Shown: positions 16,943 to 25,904, counted from the stretch's first letter. The stretch: DNA of 64,000 nucleotides from CAVRCA01 sp963719345 (GCA_963719345.1 CAVRCA010000005.1:1-64000), one strand, 5' to 3'. Numbers and translations: made by a program. The notes: generated by a model not told the origin, from the letters alone.

Positions 16943-18600
16943 CCGGTGCGCGGTCGTCTACGTCCGGCAATCAACGGTGCGCCAGGTTCAGCGGCACCAG
17001 GAGTCCACGCGCTTGCAATACGCGCTGGCCGACCGCGCGCGCCGGCTTGGCTGGCACCCCGAGCAGGTGGTCGTGATCGACGACGACCTCGGCCGCTCGG
17101 CGATCTCCGCGCTGGACCGGCCGGGGTTCCAGCGCCTCGTCGCCGAGGTCGGGCTGGGCCACGTGGGGCTCGTGCTCGGCATCGAGGTGTCGCGCCTGGC
17201 GCGTTCCTGCCGGGACTGGCACCAGCTGCTCGAGATGTGCGCCCTGTTCGACACGCTGATCGCAGACGCGGACGGTCTCTACGACCCCAGCACCTACAAC
17301 GACCGCTTGCTACTCGGCCTGAAGGGCACGATGAGCGAGGCGGAGCTGCACATCCTGAAAGCGCGCATGCACGAGGGGCGCCGCGCCAAGGCGGTCCGCG
17401 GCGAGCTGGTGATCGGCTTGCCGCGCGGCTACGTGCAGCGCCCGTCGGGAGAGGTCGCCCTTGATCCCGACGAGCAGGTCCGCTCGACGATCCGGCTGGT
17501 GTTTGACGTGTTCGAGCGCCGCCGCTCCATCCGCGGTTTGCTGACCTACCTGGTCCACCACGACATCCAATTGCCCGACCGCGAGCGCTCCGGCGCGCGC
17601 AAAGGGGAGGTGCGGTGGAACCGGCCGAACCAGGCGACGCTCGGCGACATGCTCCGCCACCCGGCCTACATTGATTGGGCGAACTATGCAGGCAATCAGA
17701 AGCAGATGGCGGCGAACCGTGCCAAGCACGACGGCGTCCCGCGCGGCGGCCCAGCTCTTCTCGGCGGCCGGGTCCGCTGTGGCCTGTGCGGCCGGCGCAT
17801 GGCGCTCGCCTACCACGATAACGGGCGCGAGGCGCGCTACCAGTGCTGCCAGGAAGCGGTGACGTTTGGTGGGCTGCGCTGCCAGTCGCTTAGCGCCCAG
17901 CCGGTGGACAGGCTGGTTGCCGGGCTGATCCTCGCCGCCCTCGCGCCATCAGCCGTCGAGGTCAGCCTGCAGCTGGCCGAGGACGTGCCCGCGCTTTGGC
18001 ATGCGACGACGACGACGCAAAAGGACCGACAGGCGATCGCACGCCTGATGCTGGACCAGGTCGACGTGCGCGTGGATGGCAACAGCGAGCACGTCGAGGT
18101 CGCCTGCAATTGGGCCGGCGGGGTGCGGACCCGTCACGCCCTGGTCCGCCCTGTGCGGCGGTTCGAGCAGCTGCGCGGGTTCGATCAGCTCCTGGCCACC
18201 ATCCGTGATCTGCGTGGGCAGGGCTGCTCGGCCGCGGATGTCGCCGAGCAACTGAACGGTGCGGGTTGGCGTCCGCCCAAGCGGGACGCGGTTCGACCCA
18301 TCCATGATCCAGCGCCTGGTGTTCCGCTACGGGCTGTCGCAGGGGCGGCCGATCTGGAGCAGCAACGTCCCGCGCGAGCCCGGCACCGAGTGGACCTTGC
18401 ACGAGGCAGCCAAGCGGCTCGGCGTGCACCGGCACACAGCGTATCGTTGGCTGCGTGACGGGCGCCTCCGCGGACGCATGGCGGCGCGCGGCCACCAGCG
18501 CATCTGGCTCGTGCAAATGAGCAGCGCCGAACTGAACCAAATCAGAACAGCGCCGCAGCCGCTAACCGCAACAGGAACCCGACGGAGAGAGGCATCATGA
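16878..18600 (+). pseudogene. Large serine recombinase with C-terminal excisionase-like domain, one frameshift
   Basis: The N-terminal resolvase domain has the nucleophile motif CAVVYVRQSTVRQVQ (Ser in VRQST), then LARSCRDWHQLLEMCALFDT and YNDRLLLGLKGTMSEAELH. A recombinase domain follows (NQATLGDMLRHPAYIDW), then a zinc ribbon (RCGLCGRRMAL ... YQCCQEA ... LRCQ). The frame breaks near 18285. The other frame continues FDPSMIQRLVFRYGLSQGRP and then WTLHEAAKRLGVHRHTAYRW followed by LRDGRLRGRMA, a MerR/excisionase-type helix-turn-helix, ending at 18600. Restored, the protein is about 570 residues. Such an enzyme would integrate or excise a mobile element. If the break is a sequencing error, the gene is functional. 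Confidence 0.85.
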
Positions 18601-18601
18601 A

Positions 18602-18772
18602 AACGCAGTCGAGAACGTCTGGCAGTTCCTGCGGGAGAACTGGCTCTTCAACCGGATCTTCACCTCCTACGACAACCTCGTCGACCACTGCTGTCACGCC
18701 TGGAACAAGCTCGTCGAACAGCCCTGGACCATCATGTCGATCGGACTGCACGATTGGGCGCACAGGTTCTGA
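18602..18772 (+). pseudogene. IS630 transposase C-terminal remnant
   Basis: The frame encodes NAVENVWQFLRENWLFNRIF, then SYDNLVDHCCHAWNKLVEQP and a stop after IGLHDWAHRF. This is the last ~55 residues of an IS630-type transposase different from the copy at 15.8 kb. It starts exactly at the end of the recombinase gene, so the 5' part was lost at that junction. Confidence 0.85.
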
Positions 18773-18777
18773 TCAGA

Positions 18778-18928
18778 GAGTCCTGGTATAAACCGGCGCC
18801 GGGCCACAAAATCTACCTGTATCTCTTGCGCAATCTGTCGGTGACGGGGCCGAACCAGGTCTGGGCCATGGACGTCACCTACATCCCAGTGGCGCGAGGC
18901 TTCGTCTATTTCACCGCTGTCGTCACGG
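18778..18928 (+). pseudogene. IS3-family transposase OrfB internal fragment
   Basis: The frame gives YKPAPGHKIYLYLLRNLSVT followed by PNQVWAMDVTYIPVARGFVY and FTAVVT. This is the beginning of the rve integrase core (first catalytic Asp in WAMDVTYI) of an IS3-group OrfB, cut on both sides. It is the kind of OrfB that normally pairs with an OrfA like the one at the window start, but the orientation is opposite, so the two are not halves of one simple copy. Confidence 0.82.
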
Positions 18929-19013
18929 TAGGCCCGACATCCGCTCGTGCCTTCGATACCTACGGTCGCGCTTCGGGCTGGCCGGATCAACCGTTCTCCG
19001 GCCGATCCGCTCC

Positions 19014-19814
19014 TCAGCGCTGGGCCACGCGTCGGGGCACAAGGTCAGGGGAGGCACGGATCTCCTCGGCCGTGCGTTGCCAAGCCGCCAGACGCTCGGC
19101 TGCTGCGGGATGGCTGTCGAGCAGCCCGGCCTCCTCCGGCGAACCACGCTGGGCGAACTTGCGCCAAACCTGTCCGGCGCGGTCCAGGTCATAGCCGGCG
19201 CGGGCGACCAGGTAGGCGTCCAGGTAGTCCGCTTCGCGCTCGTCCTGCTTCGAGAAGGCGAGCCGCGCGCCGCCGGCGCCGAGTTCGGCAGCGCCTTGCC
19301 CGAGCACCCATCCAGCGACGCCGCCGAACGGCACCACGGCACCGAGGACCGCGCTTGCCGCCGTGCCGGCCGCCATGCCGCGCGCGAGCTGTCGACCGAT
19401 GTGGCCGGCGAGGTGGTGCCCGAACTCATGGCCGACGACCGCCGCCACTTCATCCTCGTTGTCGAGGACATCCACCATGCCGGCCGTCAGCGTAACCCGC
19501 CCCTGCCCGAACGCCTCGGCGCGCAAGGTCGGGGATGGGTCCAGGGACACCTGGAAGTCGCAAGGCGCTTCCTTATAGGCGGCACAAAGAGGTTGGGCCG
19601 CCGCCGTCATCCGCCGGGCGACGGTGTCGAGCATCGCTGCATTCTCCTGCGCTGAACGGCCGTGGCTGGCGAGCGGCGCGGCGCCGTCAATGCTGCGTCG
19701 GGCCGCTTCAACCTGATCGGCGTCGATCGCCGGCAGCGCATAGCGCTCGCCGCAACCGCCCAACAGGGCGACGGCGAGCGCCACAATAAGTTTGCCGACG
19801 AGGCGAGACGTCAT
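19014..19814 (-). CDS. M48-family metalloprotease, lipoprotein
   Basis: A 266-residue zinc metalloprotease with a lipoprotein signal: an N-terminal hydrophobic stretch (KLIVALAVALLGGCGE) with lipobox LLGGC, Cys about residue 21. Zinc ligands are in VVGHEFGHHLAGH (HExxH at about 129-133), with the third ligand in QDEREADYLDAYL (about 194). GVAGWVLGQGAAELGAGGA is a glycine-rich loop. It probably acts in envelope quality control like LoiP/BepA-type proteases; the substrate is unknown. Start 19814 puts the signal peptide at the N-terminus; an upstream ATG nine bases earlier is possible. It faces the transposon remnants directly and marks the end of the IS cluster. Confidence 0.9.
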   Translation of the reverse strand: MTSRLVGKLIVALAVALLGGCGERYALPAIDADQVEAARRSIDGAAPLASHGRSAQENAAMLDTVARRMTAAAQPLCAAYKEAPCDFQVSLDPSPTLRAEAFGQGRVTLTAGMVDVLDNEDEVAAVVGHEFGHHLAGHIGRQLARGMAAGTAASAVLGAVVPFGGVAGWVLGQGAAELGAGGARLAFSKQDEREADYLDAYLVARAGYDLDRAGQVWRKFAQRGSPEEAGLLDSHPAAAERLAAWQRTAEEIRASPDLVPRRVAQR

Positions 19815-19876
19815 GTGTCCAGCCATCCTATAGACGAGTTCCTGCAACCGCCCGCGGTTTTCCGCGTTGCCCGGCC

Positions 19877-20792
19877 ATGCTGGGCAGGTACCTCGGTCTG
19901 GTCCGCCTTACGGTCAGCGAGTTCGTCAATGACAATGCGCTGAGCCGGGGCGCATCGATCGCCTACTACACGATCACCTCCATCGCACCGGTGCTGCTCA
20001 TCGCAGTGGCGATCGCGGGGCTCGTGTTCGGCAATCAGGCGGCCCAAGGGGCCATCGTCGACCAGCTCAGCGGCCTGATGGGCGCCAGGAGCGCCGAACT
20101 GCTCCAGTCGATGATCCAGGGCGCCAGCAACCGCGGTAGCGGCACGGTGGCCACCATCGTCGGGCTGGTGACGCTGCTGATCACCGCCACCGGCGTGTTC
20201 GGCGAGATGCAGTCGGCTCTCAATGCGATCTGGAAGACCGAGCCGCCCGCAACCACGGTTTCCCGGCTGGTCAAGGCGCGACTTGCAGCGCTCGGCTTGG
20301 TCGCCACGCATGGGGTTCCTGCTTCTCGTGTCGCTCGTGATCAGTGCCGGGCTGCAGGCGCTTGGCGGTTGGATGAACGGATTGCTGCCGGCGTTGCGGT
20401 TCGTGCTGCTGGTCCTCAACCTGCTGGTCTCGCTGCTGCTCACCACGGTGCTGTTCGGGGCTGTCTACAAGGTCCTGCCGGACGTTGATCTGACGTGGCG
20501 GGACGTGATCGTAGGCGCGATCGCGACCGCGATCTTGTTCACCATCGGCAAGTTCCTGATCGGCCTCTACATCGGGTCGAGCTCGGTCGCGTCGAGCTAC
20601 GGCGCCGCTGGGTCGTTCATCGTCGTGCTGATCTGGATCTACTACTCGGCGCAGATCTTCCTGCTCGGGGCCGAGTTCACCAAGGTCTTTGCCAACGCCC
20701 AAGGCAGCATGGCGGTGGACCCCGAGGTCGCGGACGCCAGCCATCCTCGACTGGGCGAGTTGCGCAAGGAGTTGCGGGCGGTGCGGCGGTAA
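19877..20792 (+). pseudogene. YihY/UPF0761-family inner-membrane protein, one frameshift
   Basis: The first part (from 19877) reads LSRGASIAYYTITSIAPVLL then IAVAIAGLVFGNQAAQGAIV and TVATIVGLVTLLITATGVFG, the N-terminal transmembrane helices of the YihY/BrkB family. At about 20308 an extra base shifts the frame. The other frame continues MGFLLLVSLVISAGLQALGG, then LPDVDLTWRDVIVGAIATAI and SSYGAAGSFIVVLIWIYYSA to 20792. Restored, it is about 304 residues with six to seven membrane segments and no gaps, so a sequencing indel is plausible. Function unknown. Confidence 0.85.
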
Positions 20793-20869
20793 CGTAAGCC
20801 GGCACGTTGCGTCCGGTCGCCGGCGATGGCAGCTTTCCGCCGGAGCAATGTCTTGGAGGGACGCACGGC

Positions 20870-21579
20870 ATGGCGGTTAACAAGATTTTTCCGGATGCCA
20901 AGGCGGCGCTCGCGGGACTGCTGCGGGACGGCATGACGATCATGTCGGGCGGGTTCGGCTTGTGCGGCATCCCTCAGACCTGATCGTGGCGATCCGCGAG
21001 TCCGGCGTGAAGGGCCTGACCTTGATCTCCAACAATGCCGGCGTGGATGATTTCGGGCTCGGCCTGCTGCTGCAGACGCGACAGGTGCGGAAGATGATTG
21101 CTCCTACGTCGGCGAGAACGCCACCTTCGAGCGCCAATATCTCGCCGGCGAGCTGGAGATCGAGTTCAACCCGCAAGGGACCTTGGCCGAGCGCATCCGC
21201 GCCGGCGGCGCGGGCATCCCCGCTTCTACACCAAGACCGGCGTCGGCACGATGGTCGGGAAGGGCAAGGAGACGAAGGACTTCGACGGCAAGACGTACGT
21301 CATGGAGCGCGGCCTGTTCGCCGATCTTGCGGTCGTCAAAGCCTGGAAGGGCGATACTCGAAGGCAATCTCGTCTATCGCAAGACGGCGCGAAACTTCAA
21401 TCCGATGATGGCGACGGCGGCAAGGTGACGGTGGCCGAGGTCGAGGAGCTGGTCGGGCTCGGGCGAGCTCGATCCCGACCACATCTGCACGCCCGGGCAT
21501 CTTCGTTCAGCCGGATCGTCAAGCGGACGCCGTCGAAAAGCGCATCGAGAAACGCACCGTGCGCAAGCGCGCTGCCTGA
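20870..21579 (+). pseudogene. scoA: 3-oxoacid CoA-transferase subunit A, multiple frameshifts
   Basis: Translating in shifting frames recovers almost a full alpha subunit: MAVNKIFPDAKAALAGLLRD, then GFGLCGIP, SDLIVAIRESGVKGLTLISN, GENATFERQYLAGELEIEFN, FYTKTGVGTMVGKGKETKDF, NLVYRKTARNFNPMMATA and ELDPDHICTPGIFV. Breaks fall near 20976, 21098, 21225, 21358, 21420 and 21465. Several look like the loss of one C before T. A GGAGGG site precedes ATG 20870, and 11 bases separate the end from the intact B subunit. The enzyme would transfer CoA from succinyl-CoA to acetoacetate. As written it cannot be made. Confidence 0.88.
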
Positions 21580-21590
21580 GGAGAACAGTC

Positions 21591-22250
21591 ATGCCCTGGA
21601 CCCGCGATCAGATGGCCGGCCGCGCCGCCCGCGAGCTGCACGACGGCTACTATGTCAATCTCGGCATCGGCATTCCCACCCTGGTGGCGAACCACATCCC
21701 CGAAGGCATGGCGATCCAGCTGCATTCGGAGAACGGCATGCTCGGCATGGGGCCGTTCCCGTTCGAAGGGGAGGAGGACGCCGATCTCATCAATGCCGGC
21801 AAGCAGACCGTGACCGAGCTGCCGACCACACTCCTACATCTCCAGCGCCGACAGTCCTTCGCGATGATCCGCGGCGGCCACATCGATCTCTCGATCCTCG
21901 GCGCCATGGAGGTCGCAGAGAACGGCGACCTCGCCAACTGGATGGTGCCCGGCAAGATGGTCAAAGGGATGGGCGGCGCCATGGATCTGGTGGCCGGCGT
22001 GCCACGGGTGGTGGTGCTGATGGAGCATACCGCCAAGGACGGTTCGCCGAAGATCCTACCAAGCTGCACGTTGCCGCTCACCGGAGCCGGCGTGGTGAGC
22101 CTGATCATCAGCGAACTCGCCGTTTTCGAGGTGACCCCGCAAGGGCTGGTGCTGGTGGACAAGGCGCCCGATGTGAGCGTGGACGACATACGGGCCAAGA
22201 CCGCCGCCTCCTTCAGCGTGCATCCGGATCTGCGGAAGCAAGCCGCCTGA
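21591..22250 (+). CDS. scoB: 3-oxoacid CoA-transferase subunit B
   Basis: A 219-residue beta subunit, partner of the preceding A subunit in succinyl-CoA:3-ketoacid CoA-transferase. It starts MPWTRDQMAGRAARELHDGY, has the glycine-rich YVNLGIGIPTLVANHIPEG, and the catalytic Glu in LHSENGMLGMGP. Later landmarks are RGGHIDLSILGAMEV and KGMGGAMDLVAGVPRVV. AGGAGA lies seven bases before the ATG. Full length and well preserved, unlike subunit A, which argues that the A-subunit breaks are recent or artefactual. The 3' end overlaps the convergent adenylate-domain gene by 38 bases. Confidence 0.93.
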   Translation: MPWTRDQMAGRAARELHDGYYVNLGIGIPTLVANHIPEGMAIQLHSENGMLGMGPFPFEGEEDADLINAGKQTVTELPTTLLHLQRRQSFAMIRGGHIDLSILGAMEVAENGDLANWMVPGKMVKGMGGAMDLVAGVPRVVVLMEHTAKDGSPKILPSCTLPLTGAGVVSLIISELAVFEVTPQGLVLVDKAPDVSVDDIRAKTAASFSVHPDLRKQAA

Positions 22251-22884
22251 GACGCGCGCCGAGCGCCGGCTGCGGCGGGGGCGCCCGCAAAACCGGCGAG
22301 AGCGGGTCGCCCCAGATTGTATCGCCGGCCTGGGCAAGCAGCATCACGTCCTGTTTCACCCAGGTGTAGATCCGCGTCCGCAGCATCGGTGCCAGCTTGT
22401 CTCCGAGCGAAACGATCAGCCGCAACGGAGCGAGCACGTCGCGCTGTCCGACGCGGCGGAAGGTGGCGCGGGCAAGAACGCCGGCCGGCGCGATCACGAC
22501 GCTCGCCTTCTGTTCGCCCGCCGCCTGCAGCAGCGCCTCCGGAACCCCCCGATACCGCAGGATGGCCGTCGTAGCCGGCATGACTGCGGCCAAGTTGTCG
22601 GCCTCGCCGGCGATCAGCACCCGATCGTCCGGTCGGACGTCGAGATGCAGCAGCACCGAGGCGGCTTGCCGGACGCGTGCGGGCCCGGCGCCTTCCTCTA
22701 GCTGCGCGAACTCCCGGATTGCCGCCTGGAAGGCGGCCGGCTCGGCGATCGACCAGCGCTGGAGGGCTTGCCAATCCGTGATGTCGGCTGCCTGCTGGAC
22801 CGACAGCCAGTGCAGGAGCGCCCAGGCGTTGGTCGTACGCATTAGCTCGGGCGATGGCACGAACAGGATTTCGGCAGGCGGCAT
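22213..22884 (-). CDS. Short acyl-CoA-synthetase-like protein without a P-loop
   Basis: A 223-residue protein resembling only the front half of acetoacetyl-CoA-synthetase-type AMP ligases. The N-terminal domain has SPELMRTTNAWALLHWLSVQ and IAEPAAFQAAIREFAQLEEG. Then comes a small segment (RVRQAASVLLHLDVRPDDRV, YRGVPEALLQAAGEQKA) and DTIWGDPLSP near the end. The P-loop (SSGTTG), the adenylation core motifs and the C-terminal lysine are absent, so it cannot adenylate by itself. It could be a truncated gene or a regulatory paralogue of the ligase at 27-30 kb, with which it shares the N-terminal domain. Start 22884 is a choice; no strong ribosome-binding site is seen. Confidence 0.6.
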   Translation of the reverse strand: MPPAEILFVPSPELMRTTNAWALLHWLSVQQAADITDWQALQRWSIAEPAAFQAAIREFAQLEEGAGPARVRQAASVLLHLDVRPDDRVLIAGEADNLAAVMPATTAILRYRGVPEALLQAAGEQKASVVIAPAGVLARATFRRVGQRDVLAPLRLIVSLGDKLAPMLRTRIYTWVKQDVMLLAQAGDTIWGDPLSPVLRAPPPQPALGARLRRLASADPDAR

Positions 22885-22978
22885 CAGGTCAGTCCGCCCC
22901 GTTGCTGAATGGCTGACATCGCCGGCGAGGCCTTGATAGCGGTAGGCGAGCGGGGCTATATGCCGCCTCCCGCGAGTT

Positions 22979-23054
22979 GGGGCCATAGCTCAGTTGGGAG
23001 AGCGCCTGAATGGCATTCAGGAGGTCGTCGGTTCGATTCCGATTGGCTCCACCA
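22979..23054 (+). tRNA. tRNA-Ala (anticodon GGC)
   Basis: A complete cloverleaf: acceptor stem GGGGCCA with TGGCTCC, anticodon stem-loop CCTGA-ATGGCAT-TCAGG, T arm with GGTTCGATTCC, and an encoded CCA at 23052-23054. The G3-U70 wobble pair, the alanine identity element, is present. Anticodon GGC reads GCC and GCU. Confidence 0.97.
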
Positions 23055-23119
23055 TCCGCTAACGCCTGGTAGGCTTGCGGTTGACGGGCTCTGTCGAAGG
23101 CTTCGTCGGGTGCGACCGC

Positions 23120-23404
23120 CTAGTCCGACGTCGTGCCGTTCGAGCCGTTGTTGGTCGGCGTTCCGGAGGATGCGGCAGGGGCTGACGTCGAGCGGTTCTG
23201 CTCGGCCTGCTTCTTCTTGGCCTCATGGTGTCCGACGGCACATCCCGCGGCCGCGCCCAGCACACCGTGGTGTCCGGCGACATGACCCGCGACGCCGCCG
23301 ACCGCAGCGCCGGACAGGCAACCGGCCGCTTCCGCCGGGCGGGAAACCATAACTCCGCCGAGCAGGGCGGTCGCGAGGCTGGCCGAAAGCAAGACGTGTC
23401 GCAT
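23120..23404 (-). CDS. Small exported glycine-zipper protein
   Basis: A 94-residue protein with a signal peptide (MRHVLLSASLATALLGGVMV, cleavage near RPAEAAG). It is followed by a glycine-zipper segment GAAVGGVAGHVAGHHGVLGA then AAGCAVGHHEAKKK, and a low-complexity Ser/Thr/Asn/Gly tail. Similar short periplasmic proteins are common in Rhizobiales and Rhodospirillales; the function is unknown. Two Cys residues bracket the zipper. Start 23404 was chosen to put the signal peptide first. Confidence 0.75.
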   Translation of the reverse strand: MRHVLLSASLATALLGGVMVSRPAEAAGCLSGAAVGGVAGHVAGHHGVLGAAAGCAVGHHEAKKKQAEQNRSTSAPAASSGTPTNNGSNGTTSD

Positions 23405-23486
23405 GTTGCCTAATCCCATTGCCAAAACCGTCATGCCTTGAACGCGAGAAGGCGACGATCGATCCCGGCCGGCATCGGCGACCGGC

Positions 23487-24260
23487 TCATGAGCCGAGCC
23501 GGGGCAGATGCGCAGCCAGCGCGGCGAAAGCGGCCTCGTCGGTACGGTCGTACCGGATCGGGGTGACCGCCACGCGGCGCGCGCGCAGCACGTCGATGTC
23601 GCTCTCCGGTCCTTGTTCGCGCGGGCCGCGACGGAAGTTGATCCAGTGATAGGTGAGGCCGCGCGGGTCGGTGCGCGTCTCCACCGTCATGCCTTGCACC
23701 ATGCCGACCCCTTGCCGGGCGAGGGTCGGCGGCCCGGCCTCGGCGGCGGGACAGTCGGGGAAGTTCACGTTTAGGCAGGTGTCGGCACTCCAGCCAAGCG
23801 CGAGCAGCCGCCGGGCCACGTCCGCGCCCAGGGTGCGCGCGGTGTCCCACGGGACATCGTGGCCGTCGCGCCAGGCTTGGCTGAGCGCAATCGAGGGAAC
23901 GCCGAGCATCATGCCCGTCATCGCTCCGCCCACCGTTCCGGAAAAGACCGTTTCCATCCCGAGATTGGCACCGCGATTGACCCCGGAGAGGATCAAGTGC
24001 GGAGGGTGGCTTTTCATCAGGTGACAGACCGCCATCACGACGCAGTCGCCCGGCGTCCCGGTGATGCCAAAACGTTGCGGGCCGTGCCGGCTCACCCGGA
24101 TCGGCTGGTGCAGGCTGACCGCATGCGACACCCCGCTCTGGTCGTGCTCGGGGGCGACCACCCATACTTCACGGCCAAGCTGACCGGCGATGTGCTCCAG
24201 CACCGCCAGTCCGGGCGCGTCAATGCCGTCGTCGTTCGTCAGCAGGATGCGGTCGAGCAC
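23487..24260 (-). CDS. surE: 5'/3'-nucleotidase SurE
   Basis: A 257-residue metal-dependent phosphatase that removes phosphate from nucleoside monophosphates. The metal-binding motif LLTNDDGIDAPG (Asp about residues 9-10) is followed by VVAPEHDQSGVSHAVSLHQP, GTPGDCVVMAV and LSGVNRGANLG with the conserved Asn. Length is normal. Translation starts at GTG 24260, with CGGAG upstream. The usual surE neighbours (pcm, nlpD, rpoS) are absent. Downstream on the same strand lies the small exported protein. Confidence 0.95.
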   Translation of the reverse strand: MLDRILLTNDDGIDAPGLAVLEHIAGQLGREVWVVAPEHDQSGVSHAVSLHQPIRVSRHGPQRFGITGTPGDCVVMAVCHLMKSHPPHLILSGVNRGANLGMETVFSGTVGGAMTGMMLGVPSIALSQAWRDGHDVPWDTARTLGADVARRLLALGWSADTCLNVNFPDCPAAEAGPPTLARQGVGMVQGMTVETRTDPRGLTYHWINFRRGPREQGPESDIDVLRARRVAVTPIRYDRTDEAAFAALAAHLPRLGS

Positions 24261-24362
24261 AAGGAACTCCGTTCACCGTAATTTTCGATCCACGCCGCCG
24301 CCGGTTGAGAGGCAAAGCGGTCGAGGCGCAATGCCATTGGGCCGCAGGGTCTGCCGCAATGT

Positions 24363-25163
24363 CTATTGGGCGGCGAAATCGCTCGGCAACGGAGCTATTT
24401 CCGGCGTGCTGGAGGCAGGTCGGGCGGTGAGGTCGGGAAAGAAAGGATCGAGCTTCTCGTCCCACAAGCGCACCCCGCCGGTTATTCCGGCCGCATTGGA
24501 CACCACGCGCGCATTTTCGGGCAGGCGGAAATCGATGTGCTTGGCGTTGCCGCCGCCGATCAGCAGGACATCATAGGTCACAAGTGTCTCGAGCCCGACG
24601 AGCGCCTTGCCGAGGCGCCGGTTCCACCGCCGGGGACCGATTTTCTGAAAAGCGCGATTGCCGAGGTACTGGTCGTAGGTGCGCTTGCCGCGGGCGATAT
24701 GCTGGCCCAGTTCGAGATGCGGTGCGAGCCGGCCATCCTCGAACATCGCGAAACCGAAGCCCGTACCGAGGGTGATGACGCATTCAAGGCCGGTCCCATC
24801 GATCACGCCGAGCCCCTGTACGGAAGCGTCGTTCAGGAGGCGCGCGGGCTTGCCAAGCCGTTGGCTCAATTCCTGGGCAAGCGGGAAGCCGTGCCAGACG
24901 AGGGTTCCGAGATTGGGTGCGGTGTAGACCGTCCCGTGCCGCACGACGCCGGGAAATCCGATGCTGACACGGTCGAATGGGCCAAGCGGCGGGATGATCC
25001 CCGACAGGGCGGCAAGTACCGCATCGGGGGTCGCGGTCGTCGGCGTGTTCACCCGCGCGGGCCCGGCAGCGAGGGCGCCGGCGCCATCGAGGATGCCGGC
25101 CTTCAGCCGGGTTCCTCCGATGTCGATGGCCAGTGTCAGCGGACCGCCCGGGTTACTTTCCAT
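24363..25163 (-). CDS. ROK-family kinase, polyphosphate-glucokinase type
   Basis: A 266-residue sugar kinase. The phosphate-binding motif LAIDIGGTRLKAGILDG lies at residues 10-26, the catalytic Asp in ARLLNDASVQGLGV, and the second phosphate loop in CVITLGTGFGFAMFEDG. The region HLELGQHIARGKRTYDQYLG and LLIGGGNAKHIDFRLPENAR match the strictly polyphosphate/ATP glucokinase branch rather than repressor-type ROK proteins; no zinc-finger CxCGxxGC motif is seen. It would make glucose 6-phosphate in the cytosol. It lies between surE and marR on the same strand, with about 100-base gaps. Confidence 0.88.
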   Translation of the reverse strand: MESNPGGPLTLAIDIGGTRLKAGILDGAGALAAGPARVNTPTTATPDAVLAALSGIIPPLGPFDRVSIGFPGVVRHGTVYTAPNLGTLVWHGFPLAQELSQRLGKPARLLNDASVQGLGVIDGTGLECVITLGTGFGFAMFEDGRLAPHLELGQHIARGKRTYDQYLGNRAFQKIGPRRWNRRLGKALVGLETLVTYDVLLIGGGNAKHIDFRLPENARVVSNAAGITGGVRLWDEKLDPFFPDLTARPASSTPEIAPLPSDFAAQ

Positions 25164-25301
25164 GCTCAGCCGATTGCCCCCTGATTAGCCAACTGCCTTG
25201 AAGCCGATCGCCCCGACGACGACCGCCAGCCGGATATCGTGCCAGCATCGGCGGTCACGAGCCGCCCCACAAGGGCGGTACCGAGGCGCACTCCTACCCG
25301 A

Positions 25302-25691
25302 TCAGGTGACGGCGCGCAGGTCTCCTCCCTTCGCGCTAGCGATGGAGCGGGAGCGTGCCGCGGCGTCCCGCGCGATGCCGCGCAGCTCACGGAGAAAGCC
25401 GAGCCCGGTTTGAGTCCGCTGCACCAGGATGCTGCGGCGGTCCAGGGGATCGTCCTTGCGCCGAACCAGGTCGAATTCGACCAGACGATCCAAGGCGCGG
25501 GTGACCGCCGGCTTCGAGATGTTGAGCTTGGCAGCCAAGCCGCGCACCGTCTGCGCCTCGCTTTCCAGGTAGCAGATCAGGAACGTGCCGAGCTGCCGGG
25601 CCGTCAGGTCCGGACCTTCACGCCGTACCAGTTCGGTGATCGAGTGTCGCAGCAACCCGAGCAGCTGCTCGTTGTGTTCGGCTGCTGGCAT
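25302..25691 (-). CDS. MarR-family transcriptional regulator
   Basis: A 129-residue winged-helix regulator: LTARQLGTFLICYLESEAQ, recognition segment LAAKLNISKPAVTRALDRLV and wing RRKDDPLDRRSILVQRTQTG. ATG 25691 is preferred because GGAGAAG sits nine bases upstream; a TTG 15 bases earlier is less likely. It could regulate the neighbouring ROK kinase or the NIPSNAP/heme-oxygenase-like genes upstream on the same strand; no operator was identified. Confidence 0.9.
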   Translation of the reverse strand: MPAAEHNEQLLGLLRHSITELVRREGPDLTARQLGTFLICYLESEAQTVRGLAAKLNISKPAVTRALDRLVEFDLVRRKDDPLDRRSILVQRTQTGLGFLRELRGIARDAAARSRSIASAKGGDLRAVT

Positions 25692-25904
25692 GCTTCGCTT
25701 CTCCAATGACTTCAGTTCGGGCTCTCATCTCAGGCGTCGAGGTCACGCCTTACGGACGGAGATAAGCGCCATCGTTGCCGAGCGCAACCAATTTCGCCAA
25801 AGAGTTGAATGTCGGGCGCTACGGTCCGATGTTGCTGGTTCGTCCCTTGGTCGAAGGGGTGACCCCGCAGCGCGGGGTCACGGTCGAGCAAGAGGTCCTG
25901 GTGG

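Noticed and set aside
1..18930. A composite transposon bounded by IS3 OrfA at the left edge and IS3 OrfB at 18.8 kb
   Set aside because: The two fragments are in opposite orientation, one is partial and the other internal; no matching ends or duplications can be seen.
23487..25163. surE as part of the classical pcm-nlpD-rpoS stress operon
   Set aside because: None of these genes lie next to it; the neighbours are a small exported protein and a ROK kinase.
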